Shown here: positions 10,344 through 18,030 of the stretch, piece by piece
Numbering within the stretch: the stretch's first letter is position 1
How the letters are laid out: every line of letters begins with the position of its first letter
Source of the DNA: Streptomyces violaceusniger Tu 4113
Lineage (GTDB): Bacteria; Actinomycetota; Actinomycetes; Streptomycetales; Streptomycetaceae
Assembly: GCF_000147815.2 (NCBI RefSeq)
Contig: NC_015957.1
Coordinates: 9,610,001-9,674,000, forward strand
Length of the DNA: 64,000 bases
Reading direction: 5' to 3'
Notes under the pieces: generated by a model
Database searches by the model: none
Seen by the model: only the letters and a program-made list of their open reading frames with translations
Told to the model about the DNA's origin: nothing
Made by a program: the position numbers and the translations under genes

Positions 10344-11003
10344 GTGGAGAAGACCAGCGCGGCAGGCCCGGCCGCACCGAAACGGGCGCGCACGCGCAAC
10401 CGTCGCGGCGAGGGCAGCCGCCTGCGCGAGGACATCGTCTCCGCCGCCGCGGCACTGCTCGACGAGACCGGCGACGAACACGCCATCACCCTGCGGTCGG
10501 TGGCCCGCAAGGTGGGCATCGCCGCCCCGTCGATCTACCCGCACTTCCCCGACCAGCCGGCCATCATGCTGGCCGTCGTACAGCGGGAATTCGCCGAACT
10601 GGAAACCCTCCTGCGCTCCGCCGCGGAGGAGGCCGGCGACAACCCACGAGAGCAGCTCCATGCCGTCTGCCGGTCCTACCTCGCTTTCGCGAAGAGCCAC
10701 CCCGAGCGCTACCGCACGATGTTCGGCGGCCTCTGGATGCCGACCCTGGGTGACAACTCGCTGACCGAGGAAGACCTCGTCAGCCTCGACTCGACGGCCA
10801 TACAGGTACTCGTCGACGTACTCACGGACTGCGCCGCCGCGGGCCAGTGCGCCATCAGCGACCCGGGGCTCGACGCGGTCACACTGTGGCTCAGCCTGCA
10901 CGGCCTCGCGCACCAGCGTGCTGTCATCCGCACCTTCCCCTGGTCCGAAGAGAGCATCGCCGACTCCATCATCGCCAGAATCACCTGCCTCAAAGACGCC
11001 TGA
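10344..11003 (+). CDS. TetR/AcrR family transcriptional regulator
   Basis: A 219-residue one-component regulator. The N-terminal HTH lies at about residues 28-75 (REDIVSAAAALLDETG, then LRSVARKVGIAAPSIYPHF, the usual TetR recognition helix). The C-terminal ligand domain resembles the WHG/TetR_C_33 type (FAKSHPERYRTMFGGLW). The start is GTG 10344, immediately against the operator, so the protein would block its own translation or transcription start. Targets inferred from shared operators are itself, the divergent SRPBCC gene and the oxidoreductase at 11511. The stop codon lies inside the first unit of a 24-bp tandem repeat. Confidence 0.9.
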   Translation: MEKTSAAGPAAPKRARTRNRRGEGSRLREDIVSAAAALLDETGDEHAITLRSVARKVGIAAPSIYPHFPDQPAIMLAVVQREFAELETLLRSAAEEAGDNPREQLHAVCRSYLAFAKSHPERYRTMFGGLWMPTLGDNSLTEEDLVSLDSTAIQVLVDVLTDCAAAGQCAISDPGLDAVTLWLSLHGLAHQRAVIRTFPWSEESIADSIIARITCLKDA

Positions 11004-11093
11004 TCACCGCCTCGGGGCAACGCCTGATCACCGCCGCCGGGCAACGCCCGATCACCGCCGCCGGGCAACGCCTGATCACCGCCTCGGGGCAAC
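10998..11093. repeat. Four tandem 24-bp repeats
   Basis: Four contiguous 24-bp units start at 10998, 11022, 11046 and 11070. Each has GATCACCGCC followed by a GGGGCAAC or CGGGCAAC end. Units 1 and 4 are identical, and 2 and 3 differ by one base. The tetR stop TGA is part of unit 1. Confidence 0.9.
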
Positions 11094-11401
11094 CCACGCA
11101 CCCGCCAGGGACGACGGGCGCCGTCGCGACAGCACCCCACCCGCACGGCGTCCGGGGCGGCGCAGGACGACCCTGAGTCCGTCGCCGTCGAGAGGCCACC
11201 ACAGAGCGCCGCCCACGCGGGCCCGTCCGCGCACGGCACCACGTCGGTCGCACGGCCGGCCGCGGAGCAAGCACCTCGGCATTCGGGCGCCCATGAAACC
11301 GGACCTCGCCGAGGGCGTCGAGGTCGGCGATCTTCTCTTCGAGGGCCTTCACCCCGTCCTCGGGACCGGTCCACACCGAGGCCCGCGCCGGTCCTCTTCG
11401 A
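11094..11401. other. Intergenic region without a recognisable gene
   Basis: Between the 24-bp repeats and the oxidoreductase operator there is no frame with a ribosome site and a family I recognise. A minus-strand stretch near 11310-11376 (reading EDGVKALEEKIADLDALGEV) looks protein-like and might be a gene remnant, but it runs into low-complexity sequence. Confidence 0.4.
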
Positions 11402-11484
11402 TCCGTAACCTTACGGCGTGAAGTTTACAGTCGCAGCCTGTTGTCGCACTCGACTTACATGCGTAGCCTTACTGCCGTAAGCAC
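11402..11484 (+). promoter_or_regulatory. Promoter/operator of oxidoreductase gene (inverted copy of 10260-10343)
   Basis: TTGTCG (11441-11446) and TAGCCT (11464-11469) are 17 bp apart. Dyads are GTAA-CC-TTAC at about 11405 and CTTAC-TGCC-GTAAG at about 11468, the latter overlapping the -10 box. The last 32 bp match the SRPBCC promoter at 26 positions. The block implies TetR repression of the oxidoreductase. Confidence 0.7.
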
Positions 11485-11510
11485 ACAGTCGAAGCCTCAA
11501 GGAGCCCCCC

Positions 11511-12554
11511 ATGAGCACGCCGGTCGCCACCCGCGCCACCGAGATCGTCCTGCCCGGCGCGGTCGAGCCGAGCGGCCTGGAGGTCCGGAGCCGCGACCTT
11601 CCCGCTCCGGACACGGGCCAGGTCCTCCTGCGGATGGACGCGACCGGAGTCAGCTTCGCCGAGCAGCAGATGCGCCGCGGCAAGTACTACGACCAGCCAC
11701 CGTTCCCCTTCGTGCCCGGGTACGACGTGGTGGGCACCGTCACCGCGACGGGGCCCGGCGTGGACGCCGGGCTGACCGGACGCCGGTTCGCCGCGGTCAC
11801 CAAGGTCGGCGCATGGGCCAGTCATCTGCTGATCGACGCCGCGGAACTGACGCCGGTGCCGGACGGCATGGACGCGGCCACCGCGGAGACCGTGGTCGTC
11901 AACGGGATCACCGCCTGGCAGATGCTGCACCGGATGGCCAAGGTGCGCGCCGACGGAACCGTGGTGGTGCTGGGCGCCAACGGCGGTGTCGGCTCCATCC
12001 TCGTGCAGTTGGCCCGGCACGCCGGGATCACGGTGATCGGCACGGCCTCGGCGCGGCACCACGCGAGCGTGCGCGAACTGGGCGCGATCCCGGTCGACTA
12101 CCACGACCCGGACATGTACGACCAGATCCGGGAGATCGCGCCGGACGGCGTCGACGCGGTCTTCGACCACGTCGGCGGCCCCGGAGTGGCGCAGTCGTGG
12201 CGGCTGCTGCGCCGGGGCGGCACCCTGGTCTCGTACGGCACCGCCGCGACGAAGAACGAAGAGGGCAGCTCGCAACTGCCGGTGCTGAAGCTGTTCGGGC
12301 AGCTCGCGGCGTGGAACTCGCTGCCCAACGGCAGGAGCGCGCACTTCTACAACTTCTGGGCGGGCCGGCGCCGCCGGACGGAATGGCAGCGCCGACTGAC
12401 CCAGGACCTCACCGAGGTGCTGCGCCTGGTGGCCGACGGCGTCCTCACCCCGCGGATCGCCGCCGAGATCCCGCTGCACGACGCCGCATCGGCGCTGGCG
12501 CTCGCCGAGTCCCGCACCGTCATCGGCAAGGTCGTCCTCGTCCCGGGGGCCTGA
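11511..12554 (+). CDS. Zinc-independent MDR-family NAD(P)H quinone oxidoreductase
   Basis: A 347-residue medium-chain dehydrogenase/reductase. It has the GroES-like N-terminal domain with VSFAEQQMRRGKYYDQPPFP and FVPGYDVVGTV, and the Rossmann motif VVVLGANGGVGSILVQLARHAG at about 158-179. The zinc-ligand residues of alcohol dehydrogenases are absent, as in quinone-oxidoreductase relatives. ATG 11511 follows AAGGAG at the right spacing. The gene sits behind an operator that duplicates the tetR/SRPBCC control region, so it probably answers the same ligand, perhaps a quinone or another electrophile (inference). A membrane protein and a Dabb protein follow on the same strand and may be part of the same response. 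Confidence 0.9.
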   Translation: MSTPVATRATEIVLPGAVEPSGLEVRSRDLPAPDTGQVLLRMDATGVSFAEQQMRRGKYYDQPPFPFVPGYDVVGTVTATGPGVDAGLTGRRFAAVTKVGAWASHLLIDAAELTPVPDGMDAATAETVVVNGITAWQMLHRMAKVRADGTVVVLGANGGVGSILVQLARHAGITVIGTASARHHASVRELGAIPVDYHDPDMYDQIREIAPDGVDAVFDHVGGPGVAQSWRLLRRGGTLVSYGTAATKNEEGSSQLPVLKLFGQLAAWNSLPNGRSAHFYNFWAGRRRRTEWQRRLTQDLTEVLRLVADGVLTPRIAAEIPLHDAASALALAESRTVIGKVVLVPGA

Positions 12555-12768
12555 CCGGCGCATTCTGCACCCGCACGCCTCTGACCACGGCGGCCGCCCC
12601 GCTGATGCCGCGCGGCATCTCGCGGCCCACCGCCACGCACCACCCACTCAGCCCGGCACCCGGGCAGCTTCCCGGACCACGTACGGCGCATACGTGCCGA
12701 CTCTCGGCCACCTCTGCCGGTCCGTCCGTCTCATCAGTCAACCCCGCCCCCGCCCCGGAGGTTCCGTC

Positions 12769-13380
12769 ATGCCCCTCGCGATCACCGTCCCCCAGGTCAC
12801 CGACCCCAGCACCGCCGCCGCGATGCGCTCACCGGGCGAGGTCGACAACCGCGCGGCCTACATCGGCTTCGGACTCGCCTACGTATTCGGGCACGGCTCC
12901 GCCGCGCTCTCCAAGGGCACCAGCCCGCTGCTCGATCTGCCCGCCTGGCTGCCCATGGCACTCCTCGGCGCCGGACTCACGGCCGGCACCATCCAAGCCA
13001 CCCGCGCCGCCCTGCGCGCCCAGCGCGGCGCCGCGGGGCCGGACCTCCTGTCCGGCAAACTGCTCGGCGCATCCTGGCTCATCGGCTTCGCCGCCCTGTT
13101 CCTCGCCATCACCGGCCTGTCGTCCGCCGTCGAGATGCCCGACCTGCAGTCCATGCTCTGGCCCACCGGATCCGGCCTCATCGTCGGCTTGCTCTACGTC
13201 AGCGAAGGCGCCGCACGCCGCAACGTCCTGCACTACGGCCTCGGCGTCTGGCTCGCGCTGACCTCCACCGCCGCGCTCTTCCTCGGCACCCCCGGCCTCT
13301 ACTGGGTCCTCACCATCGCCGGTGGCGGCGCCTACGCCGTCGCCACCGCCCTCGAACGCCGCCGCCTCGGCCTCCACTGA
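12769..13380 (+). CDS. Integral membrane protein of unknown function (six predicted helices)
   Basis: A 203-residue protein starting at ATG 12769 after CGGAGG. Hydrophobic segments at about 32-50, 62-82, 98-118, 128-146, 155-173 and 176-194 suggest six membrane helices with a cytosolic N-terminus. I do not recognise the family and see no catalytic motif. It lies 214 bp after the oxidoreductase and 36 bp before the Dabb gene on the same strand, so it may be co-transcribed with one or both. Small membrane proteins beside quinone reductases are sometimes DoxX-like, but the DoxX signature is not evident here. Confidence 0.8.
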   Translation: MPLAITVPQVTDPSTAAAMRSPGEVDNRAAYIGFGLAYVFGHGSAALSKGTSPLLDLPAWLPMALLGAGLTAGTIQATRAALRAQRGAAGPDLLSGKLLGASWLIGFAALFLAITGLSSAVEMPDLQSMLWPTGSGLIVGLLYVSEGAARRNVLHYGLGVWLALTSTAALFLGTPGLYWVLTIAGGGAYAVATALERRRLGLH

Positions 13381-13416
13381 CCACCCACCTTCACCCACCA
13401 CGGCAAGGAGAATCCG

Positions 13417-13830
13417 ATGATCTACCACGGCATCCGCATGAAGCTCAGGGAAGGCATCACCTCCCAGCAGATCGACGAGGCGCTGGACTGCCTCAAGGAC
13501 CAGGGCCGGGCCATCCCCGCGGTGAAATCGTTCATCTTCGGCCGCGAATACAACAGCGACTTCGACTGGAGTGCGGTGTTCACCCTGGAAGATCTGGACG
13601 CGTACTGGGAGTACCTCATCCACCCGGTGCACGTGACATCGGAACGGATCGGCTTCCCGCTGATCGAAAAGTTCGAGAGCTTCGACATCTCCGACACCCC
13701 CCACCCAGAACTGGGCGCCAAGATCGCAGAGCTGCAGAAGCGGCACTACGAAGCCGACCCCGGGCTCGCCGAGCTGCTGTCCGGCCTCGACTCCCACACC
13801 GGCAGCAGCGCTCTTGCGCACAAGAGTTGA
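13417..13830 (+). CDS. Dabb (stress-responsive alpha/beta barrel) domain protein
   Basis: A 137-residue protein with the dimeric alpha/beta barrel pattern: IYHGIRMKLREGITSQQIDEAL at the start, then VKSFIFGREYNSDFDWSAVFTLEDLDAYWEYLIHPVH, typical of the Dabb/ferredoxin-like fold (HxxxF-type core around residues 1-100). The start ATG 13417 follows AAGGAGA. The C-terminal 35 residues are an uncommon tail. Dabb proteins include small stress proteins and some polyketide cyclases or heme-related enzymes; which applies here is not clear. Together with the SRPBCC protein and the MDR reductase it would suit handling of a small polyketide-like or quinone compound, which is inference. Confidence 0.82.
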   Translation: MIYHGIRMKLREGITSQQIDEALDCLKDQGRAIPAVKSFIFGREYNSDFDWSAVFTLEDLDAYWEYLIHPVHVTSERIGFPLIEKFESFDISDTPHPELGAKIAELQKRHYEADPGLAELLSGLDSHTGSSALAHKS

Positions 13831-13861
13831 CCTGCGGCCGAGCACCCTGTCTGTTGCTGGA

Positions 13862-14350
13862 TCACGGCGCACCACACTCCGCCCACACCGTCTTACCGAC
13901 GGGCATACGAGGCGTCGTGCCCCATCGGGTGGCCAGCAGATCCACCAGGAGCAGGCCACGACCCGACTCGTCATCGGCCGTCAGCGTCGACGGAACGGCC
14001 GGGAGACGGTCCTCGCGGGCATCCGAGACCTCGATACGGATCGTCCGCGTCGAGGGCGCGCAGGCAAGGCGGAGACGGAAGTCCCGCCCGGGCACCCGGC
14101 CGTGCCGAACGGCGTTGGAGGCCAGCTCCGCCACCAGCAGGGCCACCGTGCAGGACGCGTCCGACGCGGGCGGACAGCCCCACTCCTCCATGCACCGCAC
14201 CGCGAGCCGCCGCGCGAGCCGCGCCCCGCGCGGCGTAGCGGGGAACTGCTGGGTGCGCTCCCGGAGTTCGGGCTCGGGCTCCGGCGCCGTGATCGTCTTC
14301 AGCACGGTGTTGTCCATTTCCGTCCGATCGATTGTCCGTACGATTCGCAC
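13862..14350 (-). CDS. RsbW-like ATP-binding protein (anti-sigma/HATPase_c type)
   Basis: A 162-residue GHKL ATPase of the RsbW/SpoIIAB-like group abundant in Streptomyces. N-box: TVALLVAELASNAVRHG at about 68-84, where E and N bind ATP and Mg. G1 box: EVSDAREDRLP (D-x-G partly replaced). G2-like: DDESGRGLLLVDLLATRWG at about 125-143. The start is GTG 14350; ATG 14317 is an alternative. The gene is divergent from an XRE regulator of the DUF5753 type, a common arrangement in this genus in which the ATPase, XRE and DUF397 proteins form small morphogenesis or stress switches. The kinase target is unknown. Confidence 0.88.
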   Translation of the reverse strand: MRIVRTIDRTEMDNTVLKTITAPEPEPELRERTQQFPATPRGARLARRLAVRCMEEWGCPPASDASCTVALLVAELASNAVRHGRVPGRDFRLRLACAPSTRTIRIEVSDAREDRLPAVPSTLTADDESGRGLLLVDLLATRWGTTPRMPVGKTVWAECGAP

Positions 14351-14418
14351 CGTGTGCGCATCGTGACGTTCCGTGCTTAAGGATCGTGGCGCGGGTCTAC
14401 GCTCGAAAGGCCATGACG

Positions 14419-14440
14419 CCTTACCTTTCAGGCCGTAAGG
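14419..14440. promoter_or_regulatory. Inverted repeat CCTTAC-N10-GTAAGG upstream of XRE gene
   Basis: Perfect 6-bp arms (14419-14424 and 14435-14440) lie 15 bp before the XRE start and 69 bp from the divergent ATPase start. This is probably an operator. The half-sites resemble those of the TetR regulon at 10.3 and 11.4 kb, but the spacing differs. Confidence 0.5.
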
Positions 14441-14455
14441 AACGGAAGTGATGTT

Positions 14456-15400
14456 TTGGCCAGAGAAGTTGATCCTCGCTCATCGATGGCGGCGTTATTC
14501 GGCTCGCGGGTCCGCAGACTCCGCACGGCCGCCGGTCTGACCCAGGCCGAGCTGGGCGAGAGGACGCATGTGGTCAGCACCCGGATCACCCAGATCGAGC
14601 GCGCCTCGGGAGCGAAGCCGACGTTCGAGCTGGCGCGGACGCTCGACACCGTCCTGGAGGCGGACAGCCTGCTCGTCGACATGTGGCCGTACGTCTATCG
14701 GGAGGCGTTCCCGGACTGGTCGCGGGCGTTCATGGCCTACTCGGAGCGGGCGGTGTCCATCAGGCAGTACGCGGCGCATGTGGTGCCCGGTCTGTTGCAG
14801 AGCAAGGACTACGCGCGGGCCGTGCTGAGCCTCGATCCCTTACTCAGCGGGGAGCATCAGTTGGGGGAGCGCGTCACCGCTCGCCTCGGACGGCAGGAGC
14901 GGCTCCGTTCCCCGGACCGGCCCGAGCTATGGGTCGTCCTGGACGAGGCGGTGCTACGGCGCCCGATCGGCGGCCATTCGGTCATGCGAGCCCAGTTGTG
15001 CCGGTTGCTGGAGGCAGCCGGTAAACGCCACATCACCGTGCAGGTCCTGCCATTCGACCAGGGCGGGCATGAGGCAATGGGCGGGTCCCTCACCGTGCTG
15101 ACCCTGCCGGATGGCGACGAAGTGGCCTACAAAGAGGGGGCTGACTTCGGTCAACTCGTCGAGGAACCAAGCGATGTGAAGCGTTACTCGGTGACCTACG
15201 ATCGGCTGCGGGCGGCGTCTCTGCCCCCGCTCATGTCGCTCGACATGATCCGATCCGTGATGGAGGGCAACCACCGTGGAGCGAGTGTCCCGTCCCGATC
15301 TGAACGGCGCCGCGTGGCGCAAGAGCAGCTACAGCAATCAGGCGGGTGGCGACTGCGTGGAGGTGGCCGACGGCATACCCGGCGTCGTCCCCGTCCGTGA
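14456..15400 (+). CDS. XRE-family regulator with DUF5753 domain
   Basis: A 314-residue regulator. The HTH at about residues 15-70 (GSRVRRLRTAAGLTQAELGERTHVVSTRITQIERASG) is the XRE/Cro type. The following DUF5753 domain has its usual core (YSERAVSIRQYAAHVVPGLLQSKDYARAVL, then RQERLRSPDRPELWVVLDEAVLRRPIGG). TTG 14456 is chosen because GGAAG is seven bases upstream; ATG 14486 is the next alternative. Relatives usually end near residue 275. Here the frame runs on for 125 bases inside the next gene with a basic tail (GGRRHTRRRPRP), which looks like an extension past the normal end. It pairs with the two DUF397 proteins downstream. Confidence 0.88.
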   Translation: MAREVDPRSSMAALFGSRVRRLRTAAGLTQAELGERTHVVSTRITQIERASGAKPTFELARTLDTVLEADSLLVDMWPYVYREAFPDWSRAFMAYSERAVSIRQYAAHVVPGLLQSKDYARAVLSLDPLLSGEHQLGERVTARLGRQERLRSPDRPELWVVLDEAVLRRPIGGHSVMRAQLCRLLEAAGKRHITVQVLPFDQGGHEAMGGSLTVLTLPDGDEVAYKEGADFGQLVEEPSDVKRYSVTYDRLRAASLPPLMSLDMIRSVMEGNHRGASVPSRSERRRVAQEQLQQSGGWRLRGGGRRHTRRRPRP

Positions 15401-15491
15401 CAGCAAGCGGCCCGACGGCCCCGCGCTGGTCTTCCCGGCGGACTCCTGGGGCAGCTTCGTCGATGAGCTGACGACCGGCCGCGGGCTCTGA
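15276..15491 (+). CDS. DUF397 domain protein
   Basis: A 71-residue single-domain protein: WRKSSYSNQAGGDCVEVA, then VPVRDSKRPDGPALVF and a C-terminal W/F segment, the full DUF397 signature. The start is GTG 15276 with GGAGGG upstream; it overlaps the XRE gene by 125 bases in another frame. DUF397 proteins are coupled to DUF5753 XRE regulators in Streptomyces (the BldB/WhiJ-like family association) and are thought to modulate the regulator. The next gene is a second, lengthened DUF397 protein. Confidence 0.92.
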   Translation: MERVSRPDLNGAAWRKSSYSNQAGGDCVEVADGIPGVVPVRDSKRPDGPALVFPADSWGSFVDELTTGRGL

Positions 15492-15497
15492 TCCCCG

Positions 15498-15779
15498 ATG
15501 GCTGGCCTTGACCTGAACGGCGCGTACTGGCGCAAGAGCAGCTATAGCAATCAGGAAGGCGGTGACTGCGTCGAGGTGGCGAGCCTCGACCTGGGCGGCG
15601 CCATCTGGCATAAGAGCAGTTACAGCAATCAGGCGGGTGGCAACTGCGTCGAGGTGGGCGACATGGCCAGGGTCGTTCCCGTCCGTGACAGCAAGTATCC
15701 CGACGGTCCGGTACTGGTCTTCCCGGCGGACTCCTGGGCCGCCTTCGTTGATGAACTGACGACCGGCCGCCGCCTCTGA
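15498..15779 (+). CDS. DUF397 domain protein with duplicated N-terminal half
   Basis: A 93-residue protein in which the first DUF397 half is present twice: LNGAYWRKSSYSNQEGGDCVEVA (residues 5-27) and LGGAIWHKSSYSNQAGGNCVEVG (32-54). A single second half follows (VPVRDSKYPDGPVLVFPADSWAAFVDEL). It follows the preceding DUF397 gene by six bases without an obvious ribosome site, which suggests coupling. The second half matches that of the upstream paralogue closely, so the locus looks like a tandem duplication in which one copy lost its C-terminal half and fused in frame. Both motif copies keep the W-KSSYSN and C residues. Confidence 0.88.
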   Translation: MAGLDLNGAYWRKSSYSNQEGGDCVEVASLDLGGAIWHKSSYSNQAGGNCVEVGDMARVVPVRDSKYPDGPVLVFPADSWAAFVDELTTGRRL

Positions 15780-15998
15780 CGTACCCGTTTTGCCTGGTCG
15801 CCGTTGCGGTGTCCACCCCAAGACGCCGCAACGGCCCGCACCGGACAAGTCCTCGCAGCGCGGCCACACTTGGGAGTCTGGATGTCTGAAATAGGCTCTT
15901 CGACACACGGAACCTCCCCCGGGCACTGCACATCTTCCGGTGCGCAGGCGCCGACTGACTTCGCGCGCCGATTCGTATTCGAGGGGACCCAAAACTTC

Positions 15999-16541
15999 AT
16001 GAAGAGCAAGCTGACCGCCGTGGCCCTTGCGGCCCTCGTCGTCGCGGGGACTGCCGCTACGGCCATCCCGGCCTCGGCCGCCACCGCCAAGGCCGAGCCG
16101 ACCCGCTGCCACACCGCCGACCTGAAGGCCGGCTTCGCCATGGGGGATGACGCGAGGCCGGAGATGGACCAGACCGACAAGCAAACCCAGGCGTACATCT
16201 GGTTCACCAACCAGAGCACGCGCACCTGCACGCTGTCCGGCTTCGCCGGTGTTGACATGGTCGGCGCTCAGGAGACCGACGGCACCTGGTCGCTGGCGCG
16301 CTCCTCCGAGAAGCCCGAAAAGATGGTCCTGGGGCAGGGGGACACGACGGGCTTCACCATCAACCTCCTCCCGGTGGCCGAGTCCACACCGCAGAAGGAG
16401 AAGTTCGTTCCGGCGAAGTTCTTGGTCACCCCGCCGAACGAGACGGAGCACTTCACCCTGAAGTGGCCGTTCGGCGGCCAGATCCTCAAGCAGGACGGCG
16501 CCACCCACCCCGGCACCTACCTCAACCCGGTCGGGCTGTAA
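15999..16541 (+). CDS. Secreted DUF4232 protein
   Basis: A 180-residue exported protein: signal peptide MKSKLTAVALAALVVAGTAA to about residue 28 (ASA cleavage), then a DUF4232 domain (CHTADLKAGF, AYIWFTNQSTRTCTLSGFAGVDMVG, then LTL/WPFGG near the end). Two cysteines (RCHTADL and RTCTLSG) probably form the usual disulfide. ATG 15999 follows GAGGGGA; longer in-frame starts would bury the signal peptide. The domain is a beta-sandwich found in many Streptomyces lipoproteins and secreted proteins; its role is unknown. It stands alone between the DUF397 pair and a hairpin. Confidence 0.88.
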   Translation: MKSKLTAVALAALVVAGTAATAIPASAATAKAEPTRCHTADLKAGFAMGDDARPEMDQTDKQTQAYIWFTNQSTRTCTLSGFAGVDMVGAQETDGTWSLARSSEKPEKMVLGQGDTTGFTINLLPVAESTPQKEKFVPAKFLVTPPNETEHFTLKWPFGGQILKQDGATHPGTYLNPVGL

Positions 16542-16682
16542 CCAAGCTGGGCAGCCTCTGAGCTTCCTTTCAGTGTCGCCGGTGGCCACCGCAGGACTCC
16601 CGGGCCCCGCCCGGCAGACGAGCTGAAGACCGACCGCCGTCCCTGAGTCGGCCAGGAACCGGTCGAAGTCGTCACTCAGGGT

Positions 16683-16714
16683 CCGCCGGACCCTCGTACG
16701 CGAGGGTCCGGCGG
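16683..16714. terminator. GC-rich hairpin, possible terminator
   Basis: A perfect 14-bp stem (16683-16696 with 16701-16714) and a four-base loop, without a T run. It lies 141 bp after the DUF4232 gene in the 380-bp gap 16542-16921, which otherwise holds only the inverted repeat at 16773. Confidence 0.55.
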
Positions 16715-16772
16715 GCCGCGAACTCCCCCAAAGAACCGGGGTGAAGAACTTCCCGCCCACCCACCCTTCCCG

Positions 16773-16796
16773 CTGGTCACCCGTACGAGTGACCAG
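16773..16796. promoter_or_regulatory. Inverted repeat CTGGTCAC-N8-GTGACCAG, likely operator
   Basis: Perfect 8-bp arms around CCGTACGA, itself close to a palindrome. It lies 126 bp upstream of the HTH/zinc-ribbon gene and could be its own binding site. Confidence 0.5.
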
Positions 16797-16921
16797 CTTG
16801 CGAGGGAAGCACGGCGGTCGTTACGTTCACCGCAACACAACCGCAAACAGACGACGGCCCCCGGCCGGGACGGCAATCCCGATCGAGGGCCTGACCGATC
16901 AGGAAGCAAAGGCCCTTCCCG

Positions 16922-17812
16922 ATGGCTGAGCCGCAGTCTAACGCGCGCCTGCGCGCCGACGCCGGAGCTCCGACCTCCGGCGTGATCCACGTCCGTACCC
17001 GCCTCACCGCCGATTTCACCGTGATCGCCAACGCCCTCGCACAGCGGCGCGGAAGTGCCGTCACGATCGGCGTCGCGGCGTACATCTCGTCACTCCCCGA
17101 CGGCACCCCCGTGAGCATCGCCGCACTGTGCGAGCACTTCACCGAGGGCGAGATCCTGATCTCGCGGGCCTTAAGGGAGTTGGAGGCCGCCGGCTACCTG
17201 GAGCGGCGACGCGAACGCGGACCCGGGGGCGTCATCCGCACCCGGACCTACTTCTACGACCTACCGGGCGATGGCACGCCCAACCCACCGCGCCCCCGAA
17301 AGCCCCGTCCGAGCGCGTCCCAGAAGGCACCCGCCGCGCGCACAGCAGCACACACGCCCCAGCCGGAAGCCCCTGCCGACACCAGCCACACCGCGCCCTC
17401 ACTCGCTGAGAGCGACGAACGGGCCGTCGCCATCCTCACCTCACTGCGCATCGCCGACCCCCGGCTGGTCCTGTCCCGCCGGGACGTCGCCGAACTCGCG
17501 CCCGCCGTCAGCCAATGGCTCACCGCAGGGGTAGGGCCCGCGCAGATCACCAATGCGCTGACCACCCGCCTCCCCGATCGCCTGCTGACCCGCCCGGCCC
17601 GCATCCTGGCCTTCCGCCTCAGCGAGCCCCCACTCCCCGTACCCGCCCCGGTCGCCCCGCCCAGCCCACCGCCCGTCCTCCCCTGGCGCACCTGCGACGG
17701 CTGCGACCGCGTCTTCCGTTCCGCGAACGGCGGCCGCTGCCGCGACTGCCGAGCCGCACCCGAGCAACCCGCGGCCGCCGCCTCCGGGGAGGATCTGCGG
17801 GCGGTGTGCTGA
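16922..17812 (+). CDS. Helix-turn-helix protein with C-terminal zinc ribbon
   Basis: A 296-residue protein. Residues 35-115 form a winged-helix domain (TIGVAAYISSLPDGTPVSIAALCEHFTEGEILISRALRELEAAGYLERRRER), MarR/GntR-like, followed by a Pro/Ala-rich linker and a second helical region (SRRDVAELAPAVSQWLTAGV). Near the C-terminus CDGCDRVFRSANGGRCRDC supplies a CxxC...CxxC zinc ribbon. This architecture recurs in Streptomyces as a helix-turn-helix domain protein and is often single-copy or linked to mobile regions; its targets are not known to me. Start ATG 16922. A perfect inverted repeat upstream may be its operator. Confidence 0.8.
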   Translation: MAEPQSNARLRADAGAPTSGVIHVRTRLTADFTVIANALAQRRGSAVTIGVAAYISSLPDGTPVSIAALCEHFTEGEILISRALRELEAAGYLERRRERGPGGVIRTRTYFYDLPGDGTPNPPRPRKPRPSASQKAPAARTAAHTPQPEAPADTSHTAPSLAESDERAVAILTSLRIADPRLVLSRRDVAELAPAVSQWLTAGVGPAQITNALTTRLPDRLLTRPARILAFRLSEPPLPVPAPVAPPSPPPVLPWRTCDGCDRVFRSANGGRCRDCRAAPEQPAAAASGEDLRAVC

Positions 17813-18030
17813 GCGGATCACATCAGTTGTGTAAGTAGGCCGAAACAGGCGGCTGATGGCGCAGAGACGACCTTGACCAAGGTCCGCCAGGGCTGGTCGG
17901 CTTGGAAGGTTGTGGTGTCGAAATCGGGGGTTGCGTTCGTGGTCAGGTCGGTTCTAGGTGGGCTTTCGCAGGGCGACCGCGCTGGAGCGGGTGCGGAGTG
18001 CCCCGCCACCTCCGGGATGGAGCACGCAGC

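Noticed and set aside
11300..11376. Remnant of a coding gene on the minus strand after the oxidoreductase operator
   Set aside because: A short protein-like stretch without start site and family recognition; too weak to annotate.
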